64,000 nt of DNA from Anisus vortex (lineage: Eukaryota > Mollusca > Gastropoda > Planorbidae). Under the pieces are notes generated by a model. The model did not search any database. It saw only the letters and a program-made list of their open reading frames with translations, and was not told the DNA's origin. This document shows positions 48,411 through 59,076 of this stretch, piece by piece. Position numbers and translations under genes: made by a program. The stretch is from the NCBI GenBank assembly GCA_949126835.1, contig OX421494.1, forward strand, positions 5,918,769 through 5,982,768. The letters run 5' to 3'. Every line of letters starts with the position of its first letter. Positions within the stretch are counted from its first letter, which is position 1.

Positions 48411-48605
48411 TCAGCACATAATGAAGTAGCGCAGCAGAATGGCCTTACGGTTGCATTCCCAGTTCCCACCCTTCATAATCAATTCATTCGACCTGACCTT
48501 GAGGATAAGGCTGACCCTACAAATGAATTCACCTCTTTGACCCGGCCTGACTTATCGACTTGCTATGATATTCTGGGCACTGGACGCCCTTCTGATAAAA
48601 ACTAA
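48411..48605 (+). CDS. Possible terminal exon or gene fragment of unknown function
   Basis: After TTTGCTTCCATATAG (acceptor-like) the plus strand reads SAHNEVAQQNGLTVAFPV, then RPDLEDKADPTNEF, TRPDLSTCYDIL and GRPSDKN before TAA at 48603-48605. About 64 codons are open with protein-like, acidic and Pro/Thr-rich composition. The repeated RPDL and the TCYDIL tyrosine motif would suit a cytoplasmic tail, but I do not recognise the family. The frame also stays open upstream to 48291 through the end of a SINE, which is unlikely to be coding. It could be the last exon of a gene nested in intron 1, a retrocopy or chance. An AATAAA lies near 48843. Confidence 0.3.
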   Translation, partial: SAHNEVAQQNGLTVAFPVPTLHNQFIRPDLEDKADPTNEFTSLTRPDLSTCYDILGTGRPSDKN

Positions 48606-48609
48606 ACAA

Positions 48610-49525
48610 AGAAAAAATGAAACTATGCGCTCGAATTCTATGACGTCATCGCACTTGGTTCCAACTTTGAGATTGCAAGTCTGAAAAAAAAAATGCGAAG
48701 ACCAATTCTTCAGCTCCTTTGTTCGACATACAATGTCGATTGTGATAAATACTATTCTCACAGACTTATCTAGCCAAAGTTTTCACTAAGGTCACCGCCA
48801 CATTAACGTGCAATTTCACCGACTCTTACTAATTACATATCAAAATAAATGAATTCTCACAGTCTCACTAAATCACAGTTTACAATTTCAAGTATTCTTA
48901 ATAATTCCAATGAGTAACTGGATGTCAATTGTGCCTAATTCTCACCCATTAAGATTTTCACTGATTCTCACCAATTAATGCATCACCAATTGCATTTCAC
49001 TAATGTATCACCCTATCTGTTGTGGCAAGAACGAAAATCTGGCCCGACGATTGGACCAAAAACGAACAAACATAATAAACAATAACAACACCAAAAGATA
49101 TGGACACATGTTCTAGACTATACTTAACCAAAATCAATAGTCGAATGAATTCTATATTGAATTTCTAGAACTTTTCACGAAGGACTAGCCTTTTGGATGG
49201 GTTTTTTTTGTTGTTGTTTTATTGCTAATTATTAGGCAATCAAATCGACAGAGTATATTCCACGTGTACAATATCGAGTTATCTAGTCTGGCTATTAAGT
49301 CTATAGTGGAGATTTGTTTTTTACTATAATAGGCGTTCATTACGCGAACAGTGTCTTTTCTTAAAATCGGTCGAAGGCTGTATCAACTGAAATTTTCGAT
49401 CCTTGTTTGAACTTATCACAGCATCACAAAAGGTCAGTTGTGAAATCCTACACAGAAGTTTCGATCCTACAGTTATAGTTTGAACAAAGCTAAGGATTTA
49501 TAAAAAAAACAAAAAAAAACAACTT
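48610..49525. other. Intron 1 spacer
   Basis: A TGACGTCA palindrome (CRE-type site) occurs near 48640, just after the possible exon. Otherwise AT-rich and unrecognised. Confidence 0.45.
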
Positions 49526-49529
49526 CATA

Positions 49530-49797
49530 TTATTAACTTCGCTTATGTACTTCGCTTATGTACTTCGCTTATGTACTTCGCTTATGTACTTCGCTTATGT
49601 ACTTCGCTTATGTACTTCGCTTATGTACTTCGCTTATGTACTTCGCTTATGTACTTCGCTTATGTACTTCGCTTATGTACTTCGCTTATCTACTTCGCTT
49701 ATGTACTTCGCTTATGTACTTCGCTTATGTACTTCGCTTATGTACTTCGCTTATGTACTTCGCTTATGTACTGCGCTTATGTACTTCGCTTATGTAT
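49530..49797. repeat. 13-bp satellite (CTTATGTACTTCG)
   Basis: About 20 nearly identical units. All three plus frames are open because 13 units of 3 nt close the cycle at 39 bp; not coding. Confidence 0.96.
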
Positions 49798-49799
49798 GC

Positions 49800-51295
49800 T
49801 TTTAAACATGAAATAATGATAGATAGGTTCTAATTTTATATTTGTACAAGTTTTAACCTCAAAAAATGAAGAAAAAAAAAATTACATATAAAGTAATGAG
49901 ACGCCTTCAGACAAACTGGCAAGCTCCCACCCATTAGCTTGATAGATTTAACAGAACGCGGCAAACTATTGCTGCCAATTTGGCTTTGTCCCTATTCTAT
50001 CATCGCCCCCCCCCCCCTCCCCAACCAACCAACTGCGTATTATTTTGCAACAAACTTTAACCTATCAATCACGCCACTGATTGGTCAAACGGAAATTCTG
50101 AAAAGGCCACATTGACATTTATGTTCAGAAAAATCAGATGACGTTTCAGAATTTGATTGGTTGTGGGCGTTTAGACTACCACACTGCACACTTACCGGAA
50201 ATGATGGACAGGCGTTAAAGGGAACTACTCTGTCCTTCTCTGTTCCTATTTTATATATTTTTCCATTACAATTTTAAAAATGGTTTAAGCGATCCTCAAA
50301 AATAAAAAAGAGTTTTAAATCACAACGCCTTCCTCTCAAACAAAATAATAGTTATATTAAGTCTATTTGTATGGCGCTGACACGAAACATAATGTAGGCC
50401 TAGACCTACGCTCAGAGCGCATTTAACATTGAGCAACAAACAACTAAGAACACGGATATAATGGGCCGTATTGCTGCTGAGAGTTAACTCCCTTGCCCCT
50501 TTTACAAGTCAATCTTTTATGACTGACTTGTAATTTACAAGTCAGTCATAAAAGATTGACTTGTATAAGGGGCAAGGGTGTTAACTCTCAGCAGCAATAC
50601 GGCCCATTCACTAGGCTTAAACATATAACGCTAATTAATAATCTTAAAACTTTACAAACACAGGACAAAGCAAATAAATGTTGCAATTAACTGACCTAGT
50701 ATAAGAGTTAAACAGTAGGGATCTAAAACATCATAACTGACGTCATTGTAATCAGTTTTGGAAAACTCCCACAGCCACGTCTGCGTTGAAAAAAAAGGAC
50801 CCACCACTGACCCCATTAAATGACCCATTAAGAATGCATTCGTCTGCTTAAGCATTCAAATTGTTGCTAAATGCCGCCATTTTTTTTTACTTCATTTTCT
50901 TTTTTTTATTTTTTATTCGGGAGCGACAACTTGTAATTTAGCAATAACCTGTTTTAAAAATGGCTGCAAAGATTTCATCCTATTTAAAATTATGTAATAG
51001 AAACACAATGCCTACGTATAAACATATCGGCCAGTGTTGGGTCCCGGTTTATTAATCTGGTCTGATGGTTACGTAAGGTTTATCAACTGTTTCTGTGAAG
51101 TTTTACTGTTGTTGTTTTTTAAGGTTTTGGATTGGTTAATCTGGTCCGCCGTATATGTTGCAGAGGCCCCTTCTATGAAGTCAATGGGAAGTGGATTATA
51201 ATTATTTCATGTGTGTTTCTCTATTATATAAAAACCCTTTTCGCAAAATAACATCAACTGCTATCTGCGTAGATATTTTTTTTTAGTTCATTCTA
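49800..51295. other. Intron 1 spacer around the foldback element
   Basis: A C run near 50009; no gene seen. Confidence 0.5.
50461..50606. mobile_element. Foldback element: near-perfect 73-bp inverted repeat
   Basis: ATGGGCCGTATTGCTGCTGA starts the left arm and its complement ends the right arm. The arms meet with no spacer and differ at about two positions. No clear target duplication. Confidence 0.82.
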
Positions 51296-51297
51296 AT

Positions 51298-51435
51298 TAG
51301 GGACATGGAATGGGTTACCCGAATCAGTGAAGAAAAAAAACAGCCACTTGACCATCATTTAAAACCTTTATCTAAATGCTGGGGCTAAATCCAGGAATAC
51401 GAGTAGGACGGAATATTGTTGTTATTTGAGGAAGA
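51298..51435 (+). mobile_element. LINE-A 3' end fragment (diverged)
   Basis: GGGACATGGAATGGGTTACC, TTAAAACCTTTATCTAAATG and ACGAGTAGGACGGAATATTG match the LINE-A tail with many changes. Confidence 0.55.
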
Positions 51436-52305
51436 AACGGCTTGACATTAGAAGATACGTTTTTATTTTAACTACAAGTTTGAACATCCGGGTGAATTTT
51501 GTTCTACTAGTCAATTCATAGACTGGGAAAGGGGTCGGCAAACTTTTGCTAATGTTGTGCCAAACTTGGATCTCTAAATCATTCAGCGTTCCTAAAGCCT
51601 AAATGACAACCTGCTCTATTATATTATTATACTTGTTTTATTATTTTTTATAAAGACAATAAATTTAACTCTTAAGCAAGACAAAAGCAAACAGCAAAGG
51701 GAATCTCTAGAGAAAATCGTTAAAGCGTTTTATATTTATTCAAAGAAATAACGTGTTTGTGATTACCATCATTTTTTATTTGCATTTATACCAAATACTC
51801 AATTTTATTACCAAACTTTCACATTTATGATTATTTTTTTGTAAACATAATTTGTTTATCAAGATGAGGATCTAGTAACTGCTTATATTGATAATTTGCT
51901 CAAGCTTACCAAACAGAGGGAGGGACTCTACCGTTGTTAAAACGGATTTGATACATTGTAATTAAACAAACTGGGTAGTTAATGTAATGTTTATAAAATA
52001 TGCACATATTTTTTTTATCATATATTACTTATATAATTTTAGACTACTTTTTACAGTTTAGTCATTTTAAAGTCATTAATTGTAAGCAATTTAGTCTTTT
52101 ATAAAATTAAAATAAAACACATAATGTTAGAAATAATAGCGTTAAAAAAACGGGCTAATTAATTCCCTTTAATTAAAATAAAGTTTCTAAATTGGATTCA
52201 ATAGTGATGCCAAACAAATTATGTTTTGTAATATAACAAATATTACTGATTAATTATTATTTATTGATATAAATCCAGCATTATGGTATTCATTACAAGA
52301 TTTAA

Positions 52306-52527
52306 TGGAACACCCTGCCACTCCAGCTGCGACAAAGCTCGAACTTTTACATTTTCAAGACCGGACTCAAGACTCACCTGTTTATTATTGACTCCTAGCC
52401 CACTTACATTTTTAAACATTTGTCTGTTATTGTTATCATCGTTAATTGTAATTGTAATTGTAATTGTAGATGTAATTGTTAAGCGCATAGAACTGATTGC
52501 GGGATATGCGCTATATAAGCTTCATTA
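52306..52527 (+). pseudogene. CR1/L2-type LINE 3' end inserted in a hAT-like element
   Basis: The plus frame reads WNTLPLQLRQSSNFYIFKTG then LKTHLFIIDS-stop, the standard CR1/L2 ending (WN-x-LP-x-x-LR-x-S ... FK-x-x-LKTHLF). The 3' end is GCGCTATATAAGC with short ATT repeats. The related element at 61.4-62.7 kb lacks it, showing the empty site. Confidence 0.75.
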
Positions 52528-52844
52528 TTATTAGATGTATAAATTTAATTTACGTTAAACAATTGTAAATAAACATTTACTGCATTAATTGTTTGTCCAT
52601 TTAAGGAGTTTATCTTTGAAACATTAAAAATTACACCAATTGCATAATATAAGGGTTATGAAAAAGTCTCTTATATTTATTAAATATATAAAAACAATAT
52701 TTTTTTCAGAATTACTTATATTTATATTTAATTATAGATGATGAGCATAAAAACTCTTTCTAATGTAATTAGTCTGTATCAATTAATGAGCGCCTTGTCT
52801 TGAATGCTCTTTGCTAATTTATCATATTCATCATCATCAGACCA

Positions 52845-53812
52845 CGTGACTTTCGTCGTCGGGGTGCTACGACGGTGCGCGTAACCAGATTTCTCTAATC
52901 GTCCCGGTCAGAAGCTGTTTGCAGAAGCGTATCATGAGGTAGTTCGGTTCACTCTTTCAGGTTGTCCAACCAATTCTGTTTCTGGCGATCTTTTCTGTGT
53001 GCTCCTTTCACTGTACCTTGTAGGATGGTTTTGGCCAAGGAGTCATGCCTTACAGCAGGGCCGTAATTAGGATTGTGGGGGCCCTTTTCCCAAATGTATG
53101 TGGACCCCTCGTGACCTCACCCTGCCTTCCACATACTTCAGAAAAATGCCGTTAATTAATGTTACATTCTGTAAAATCATAAATTGTATGTTACGCTTAG
53201 CTTGGTTGGACTGGAGCGCTAACAATTGCAGGGGAATAAATGCATTTTATTTTACATTTTCAACTAAAGAATGAGGATGCCACTAAAAAATATTTGTGTC
53301 ATGTGTGGGGGCACCTTTTGTGTGGGGGCCCTATGTTCCGATGGACCATGTGGAACATGCCTAAATACGCCACTGCCTTACAGTATGTCCAAACCATCTC
53401 AGCTTTTGTCGTTTAAAGTTGAAAGGCGTGCCTCCTGTTTCCCCGCCAGATTATGGGCCTGGAGCAAGACATATTCATTTGTTTTTCTTTCTTTATAGCA
53501 TATGCCTAATGACTTTCTATAGTATATGTTCTCAAATGCCTGAATTCTTCTCTCAGCCTCTGTATTCAGCTTCCAACTTATAAAAATACGGAAAGTACCA
53601 GTGATGAGTATAATTTTATTTTCACTGGGAAGCTGAAAAATGGCGGATACATATTTAATCATAAGGTGAAGTGTAAGTGACCTTTTTGAATGCTTAACAC
53701 AGCTTTCATGTGCCATAAATACTTTCACAAGTGTAAGTTGATTCAAATCCTGAAAGTAGATCGAATGCCTGGCAGTTGAGATTAGCAGATGACTTTCCAA
53801 AGTAGCTAACAT
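52845..53812 (-). pseudogene. RTE-type LINE C-terminus, broken and interrupted by a hAT-like MITE
   Basis: Minus-strand frames read KLNTEAERRIQAFENIYYRK, KERKTNEYVLLQ, then after a frameshift FKRQKLRWFGHTVR up to about 53376, and continue left of a 320-bp insertion with HDSLAKTILQGTVKGA, WLDNLKE and RNLVTRTVVAPRRRKSRG. This is the conserved C-terminal part of RTE LINE proteins. There are stops within it (for example after NLKE), so it is inactive. The interruption (53056-53375) is flanked by an 8-bp duplication. The 3' tail is TGATGATGA-like near 52830-52850. Confidence 0.8.
53056..53375. mobile_element. hAT-like MITE (GTATTTAGG family) inside a LINE, 320 bp
   Basis: Ends CAGGGCCGTAATTAGG and CCTAAATACGCCACTG; perfect duplication CCTTACAG at 53048-53055 and 53376-53383. 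It splits the RTE-type LINE frame. Confidence 0.88.
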
Positions 53813-54388
53813 CCAGATTTTCCCGCTAATTCACACATTTCGATGCCCATTTCTTTAAATGTTTAAAATTCAACTGGCTAGGTTTTAAAATCGCCAATAT
53901 ACCTCCACTTAAAAAAAAAACTACATCTTCATCTAGGAAAGTCGTAGTAAGATCAAGCCTGTTTATGGGGTATGAAAAAATGAGTCCATGAATTTAAAAG
54001 TCTTGAAACTACGCTTTGAGTGCTTCGATGTGCTTCTTAAAAAGCCCAACTATCGTTCTTAATAAATTATAAGCCTTTATAAAGGGAATTACATATAGTT
54101 AAATCTTTTGAAATTGATTTCACTCTAGATATATGCAAATCCATTTCAGCGGTCTAACAGTTTAAGTGCTGTTTGACCCCCGTCCTTGTAAATGCGTTCA
54201 ACTCACTGAAATGTGTCGCTCTGTGGGTCAGAAACATCGGCTTCAACATTCAGTTTTCCTCATTCAGAAGCGAACATTTTTTGTTATTTTTCATCAAATG
54301 AAGATTTCTTGCGTGCCATTGAAAATCGCACTGCGCACCAAATTTGGCACGCGTGCCTTAGGTTGCCGATCCTGGACTGGAATATAAG

Positions 54389-54640
54389 TAAAGTGTGCCC
54401 GTCGGACCAAATTGATCAAAGGGCCGGTGAAGCAGCGTATAATACCAGTTTCTGTGGCCACACATACTAGCGGATTGTGTGTGACAAGCACAACGCCCAT
54501 CCGCCATAACTTTACCCCAACTATACCATCATTGCTGGGTAGACTCAGGGACACCCTATAGTCCCGGGAACAAACCTTAGCCTCCACCAAGATTCGAACC
54601 CAGGACCTTTGGTACGCAAGTCGAACATGCCCCCACATAG
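54389..54640 (-). mobile_element. SINE family S
   Basis: Minus copy directly right of the hAT-like element ending at 54374: GTGCCCGTCGGACCAAATTG, GGGCCGGTGAAGCAGCG, GGTAGACTCAGGGACACCC and GATTCGAACCCAGGACC. Confidence 0.8.
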
Positions 54641-55082
54641 ACTGGGATATACAAATATATAATTAAAAAAACAAAAAAACACATGATATATGTAGGTACA
54701 TATAATTTTTTTTTTAAAGCAGAAAAAAACAAAAAAAAATAAGTTACTATACTAAAAATAATACACAACTGTATTTCTCCATCTTGGTGGTTAATTGCTA
54801 AACACACGTGTAGTGATCGGGCTTAATGGATATCCGGTCGAGAAACCAGGGTAAGCTAAGCAGAAATAACAGAAACCAAAAAAACTATCGTGCTTCACTC
54901 ACGGGATGAGGGAGTAGAGCTTTTTGTAATAAAAAACATAACACTGGGAAATGACATACAACAATTAGAGAAATGTTACTGACTGTTGACTATCGAGAAA
55001 AGTGAAAGTGACGTCACACCGCACAAACAAAAAAATCAAAAACAAAAGTAAATATTTATCTCAAATACAATATTAGATTTAA

Positions 55083-55155
55083 CCCTTCCCGTACCGGCCT
55101 ACTTCTATCTATGCTGCCTTCAGTTTCGCTATATACGCGCCCGGGACTGTAAGGG
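55083..55155. mobile_element. 73-bp piggyBac-like micro-element
   Basis: Intact TTAA at both sides (55079-55082, 55156-55159). Ends CCCTTCCCGTACC and ACTGTAAGGG are imperfect inverted repeats beginning CCCT, as in piggyBac. Confidence 0.8.
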
Positions 55156-55208
55156 TTAATTCATAACTTATAGTCGAGACTACTAAATTCAGTGAAGATA
55201 TAACATGT

Positions 55209-55640
55209 CATCCAGAACTACCTCTGGTCGTACTATGGCAACGTATCCAGGACAACTGGACCTCTATGATGAACAAATATTTCCCAACTAAAATGACTTC
55301 CACCAAGAACCACGTGCCATGGATAACCAATCAGCTTATGAGAATCTCGATACGAACCGACGTCTACAAATATTCTTTTTTTTTCGTCAACCATTAGACT
55401 GTGGAACACCCTGAACAAGGCTTCCATCACTGACCCTTCTGTGCCGGCTTTCAAATCTTCATCTTCACTGAAGGGCTGGACTAAATACCTAAGGTGGAAT
55501 TCTGTCATCTGTTTATAATTCTTGTTTGTGAAATATATATGCTTATATATATATATATATATATATATTTATGCAGTTAAATTGTGGACTCTTTTCTCGG
55601 TCTTAACGGGGTCTCAACAATAATAATAAGAAGAAGAAGA
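55209..55640 (+). pseudogene. LINE-B remnant with internal deletion
   Basis: From 55224 the plus frame reads QRIQDNWTSMMNKYFPTKM, NHVPWITNQLMR and then YSFF. The W-x-x-x-x-x-x-x-x-x-x-PTKM-x-x-x-K-x-x-x-PWIT pattern is usual between the endonuclease and RT domains of LINEs. In another frame follows IRLWNTLNKASITDPSVP, AFKSS and GWTKYLRWNSVICL-stop, the C-terminal end. The whole RT domain is missing, so the two ends were joined by an internal deletion. The 3' UTR holds an AT run and an AATAATAAGAAGAAG tail. Confidence 0.7.
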
Positions 55641-55644
55641 AGAG

Positions 55645-56180
55645 AGGGCGCACCCTTGTGGCTCTCCAGTGCTTATTTCTCTTATTTCTGAGGTACATCC
55701 CTCTACTCTGACTAAAATACTTTGGGTTGGAAATTAATATATCGGTAGTGGATTTATAATAAAAAAACTAGACAATTTTTCCCGTCTACTTAAAACTAAT
55801 GTAGACATTTTTTTTAAAGTTTTTGTAGCTTTAACTTTAACTAGAAGCATAGATTATATACTTTTAAAGATATATTTCACATGTTTGATCTAGAATCTAT
55901 ATGCATGGGAACAGTACGGTGATACTATCCGTATTTACCCTTCCCTATTTAAGCCTATTGTGGATCCATATGGTGCAGGACACAGCTGCATAGAATAGCC
56001 ACTTGTTACAGTAGTTATCTGCCGCTTGTTTACATCCAAAAGTGCTATCAGCTGTGGCAATGCTATGTTTTTCCCCACATAGGTTTATGTTTTTTTTTAG
56101 TTCGTCTATTTTTTTCAGAGTGTTAACTTTCTGGTTGAGTCTATCCGGTATTTAAAGTGCACATTTTAAAATCTTAACTT
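55645..56180. other. Intron 1 spacer
   Basis: AT-rich, nothing recognised. Confidence 0.5.
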
Positions 56181-56184
56181 ATTC

Positions 56185-56402
56185 AAAACAGACGCTCATT
56201 TATTTGAAGAAGATTATTGCGTCCTACGCACATCCGTGGTTTGATTCTAGTCCTGCATTTCTATATTTTAAATTATGTTAAGATACGGGTTTTCCTGGTT
56301 TGTTCAGGTAACCCATTCCGGCCCGGATGCCACTCGGGAAAAAAGAGTAGGCTACTTATATGCATTTTTTTTCGTGCATAGGGGATAAGAAAAGTCAAAA
56401 TC
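56185..56402 (-). mobile_element. LINE-A 3' end fragment next to the 62-bp satellite
   Basis: Minus copy: AGAAGATTATTGCGTCCTAC, TTTTCCTGGTTTGTTCAGGT and GGATGCCACTCGGGAAAAAA. It stops at about 56402, where the satellite starts. Confidence 0.72.
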
Positions 56403-58510
56403 AATCAATAAATCAATCAGCAATCTAGCCAACTCCTTAGCGTGGTATCAACCAAGTTTTCCCGAATCAATAAATCAATCAGCCATCTAGCCAACTCCTT
56501 AGCGTGGTATCAACCTAGTTTTCCCGAATCAATAAATCAACCAGCCATCTAGCCAACTCCTTAGCGTGGTATCAACCTAGTTTTCCCGAATCAATAAATC
56601 AATCAGCCATCTAGCAAACTCCTTAGCGCGGTATCAACCAAGTTTTCCCGAATCAATAAATCAATCAGCCATCTAGCCAACTCCTTAGCGTGGTATCAAC
56701 CTAGTTTTCCCGAATCAATAAATCAATCAGACTTCTAGCCAACTCCTTAGCGTGGTATCAACCTAGTTTTCCCGAATCAATAAATCAATCAGCCATCTAG
56801 CAAACTCCTTAGCGCGGTATCAACCAAGTTTTCCCGAATCAATAAATCAATCAGCCATCTAGCCAACTCCTTAGCGTGGTATCAACCCAGTTTTCCCGAA
56901 TCAATAAATCAATCAGCCATCTAGCCAACTCCTTAGCGCGGTATCAACCAAGTTTTCCCGAATCAATAATTCAATCAGCCATCTAGCCAACTTCCTAGCG
57001 TGGTATCAACCAAGTTTTCCCGAATCAATAAATCAATCAGCCATCTAGCCAACTTCCTAGCGTGGTATCAACCCAGTTTTCCCGAATCAATAAATCAATC
57101 AGCCATCTAGCCAACTCCTTAGCGTGGTATCAACCAAGTTTTCCCGAATCAATAAATCAATCAGCCATCTAGCCAACTTCCTAGCGTGGTATCAACCAAG
57201 TTTTCCCGAATCAATAAATCAATCAGCCATCTAGCCAACTTCCTAGCGTGGTATCAACCCAGTTTTCCCGAATCAATAAATCAATCAGCCATCTAGCCAA
57301 CTTCCTAGCGTGGTATCAACCAAGTTTTCCCGAATCAATAAATCAATCAGCCATCTAGCCAACTCCTTAGCGTGGTATCAACCCAGTTTTCCCGAATCAA
57401 TAAATCAATCAGCCATCTAGCCAACTCCTTAGCGCGGTATCAACCAAGTTTTCCCGAATCAATAAATCAATCAGCCATCTAGCCAACTTCCTAGCGTGGT
57501 ATCAACCAAGTTTTCCCGAATCAATAAATCAATCAGCCATCTAGCCAACTTCCTAGCGTGGTATCAACCCAGTTTTCCCGAATCAATAAATCAATCAGCC
57601 ATCTAGCCAACTCCTTAGCGTGGTATCAACCAAGTTTTCCCGAATCAATAAATCAATCAGCCATCTAGCTAACTTCCTAGCGTGGTATCAACCAAGTTTT
57701 CCCGAATCAATAAATCAATCAGCCATCTAGCCAACTTCCTAGCGTGGTATCAACCCAGTTTTCCCGAATCAATAAATCAATCAGCCATCTAGCCAACTCC
57801 TTAGCGTGGTATCAACCCAGTTTTCCCGAATCAATAAATCAATCAGCCATCTAGCCAACTTCCTAGCGTGGTATCAACCAAGTTTTCCCGAATCAATAAA
57901 TCAATCAGCCATCTAGCCAACTTCCTAGCGTGGTATCAACCCAGTTTTCCCGAATCAATAAATCAATCAGCCATCTAGCCAACTTCCTACCGTGGTATCA
58001 ACCCAGTTTTCCCGAATCAATAAATCAATCAGCCATCTAGCCAACTCCTTAGCGTGGTATCAACCAAGTTTTCCCGAATCAATAAATCAATCAGCCATCT
58101 AGCCAACTCCTTAGCGTGGTATCAACCCAGTTTTCCCGAATCAATAAATCAATCAGCCATCTAGCCAACTCCTTAGCGTGGTATCAACCCAGTTTTCCCG
58201 AATCAATAAATCAATCAGCCATCTAGCAAACTCCCTAGCGTGGTATCCACCAAGTTTTCCCGAATCAATAAATCAATCAGCCATCTAGCCAACTCCCTAG
58301 CGTGGTATCCACCAAGTTTTCCCGAATCAATAAATCAATCAGCCATCTAGCCAACTTCCTAGCGTGGTATCAACCCAGTTTTCCCGAATCAATAAATCAA
58401 CCAGCCATCTAGCCAACTTCCTAGCGTGGTATCAACCCAGTTTTCCCGAATCAATAAATCAACCAGCCATCTAGCCAACTTCCTAGCGTGGTATCAACCT
58501 AGTTTTCCCG
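56403..58510. repeat. 62-bp satellite, exactly 34 units
   Basis: Unit starts AATCAATAAATCAATCAG, then CATCTAGCCAACTCCTTAG and CGTGGTATCAACCTAGTTTT. Diagnostic variants are CTCCTT/CTTCCT and CCAAG/CCCAG/CCTAG. No length change across 34 units. It lies in intron 1, 92 bp from the exon 1 donor. Confidence 0.97.
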
Positions 58511-58602
58511 AGTGGTGAAAAAACAACAACACAGGACACAAATAATAAAAAAAATGATTAAATTAAATATTTAAACAATAACATTTACTAATAAGCACTT
58601 AC

Positions 58603-58642
58603 CTATAAAATTCAATGTTAACACAAATGTTGTCAAAATCAT
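58603..58642 (-). CDS. Start exon of a cadherin-like secreted or membrane protein (signal peptide)
   Basis: On the minus strand an ATG (A at 58642) in good context (GAACCATGA) opens 13 codons, MILTTFVLTLNFI, plus one base, followed by a strong donor GTAAGTG. An in-frame TAG lies 28 codons upstream (58724-58726) with no ATG between, so this is the first in-frame start. The peptide is hydrophobic, as for the core of a signal peptide. The phase-1 end joins exon 2 (29494) to give G-SSLVEA-GLYLP, completing a signal peptide with a plausible cleavage site after VEA. Seen: ATG, upstream stop, donor and matching phase. Inferred: that the next exon is the one 29.1 kb away; an undetected exon between them is possible. 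Function beyond secretion cannot be read from this exon. Confidence 0.6.
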
Positions 58643-58795
58643 GGTTCTCACAATGTCAATGTTAAGTATCCCAGAAATGACCCCAGAAGCTGGTGTAGAT
58701 GTATATCCTTCTATAGTTGATGTCTACATTCTTTTTAAACAAGTTTTGTTCTGCCTGTTCGGTAGGAAAACTTAGTGCCACAACTTGGATACGTC
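58643..58795 (-). other. 5' UTR part of the start exon with a possible upstream 3' splice site
   Basis: Upstream of the ATG the minus strand reads without repeats to 58795, where a T-rich tract ends in TTTTCAG next to GACGTATCC. This fits a 3' splice site, so the exon may be about 193 nt with at least one further non-coding exon at higher coordinates. A transcription start inside this stretch is the alternative. No TATA-like promoter was convincing. Confidence 0.4.
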
Positions 58796-59076
58796 CTGAA
58801 AAGTTAAAATTAAGAGCCATTTGAAATACAGGTGCATAGATTTATACCTGGATTGAAGATTGTTACATATTGTTATGTCAAAGGTTTTCTTACCTATTAT
58901 TATATTTAAAGCTTTAAAAGATTTTGTTACATATTTGCTACTTAGTTATGTAAATGATTTTGTTACATAGTATGTGAAGTATTATGTCTAGTTTTAAGGA
59001 ATATTGATGCGCATTGTTATTCAAAAAAGTTATTAACCTTATCATGTAATATATTTAGTTGATATGTGTACGTATT

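Larger units (their letters stand above)
51529..54374. mobile_element. hAT-like element (GGTCGGCAAC family), 2.8 kb with inserted LINEs
   Basis: Ends AAGGGGTCGGCAAAC and GGTTGCCGATCCTG. Duplication GACTGGGA (51521-51528) and GACTGGAA (54375-54382). The core is similar along its length to 61380-62692; extra pieces are a CR1/L2-type end (52306-52527) and the RTE-type LINE region (about 52640-53820). Confidence 0.8.
29495..58602 (-). other. Proposed intron 1 (about 29.1 kb), filled with repeats
   Basis: The span between the exon 1 donor and exon 2 acceptor, if these exons are joined. It contains nearly all the element classes listed separately, the assembly gap and a possible plus-strand exon at about 48.4 kb. 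No other minus-strand exon with cadherin-like sequence was recognised in it. Confidence 0.45.

Noticed and set aside
49545..49833. Three overlapping 80-90 codon frames
   Set aside because: 13-bp satellite; all frames open by arithmetic.
56403..58510. CRISPR-like array of regular repeats
   Set aside because: There are no unique spacers; the whole 62-bp unit repeats in a eukaryotic intron.
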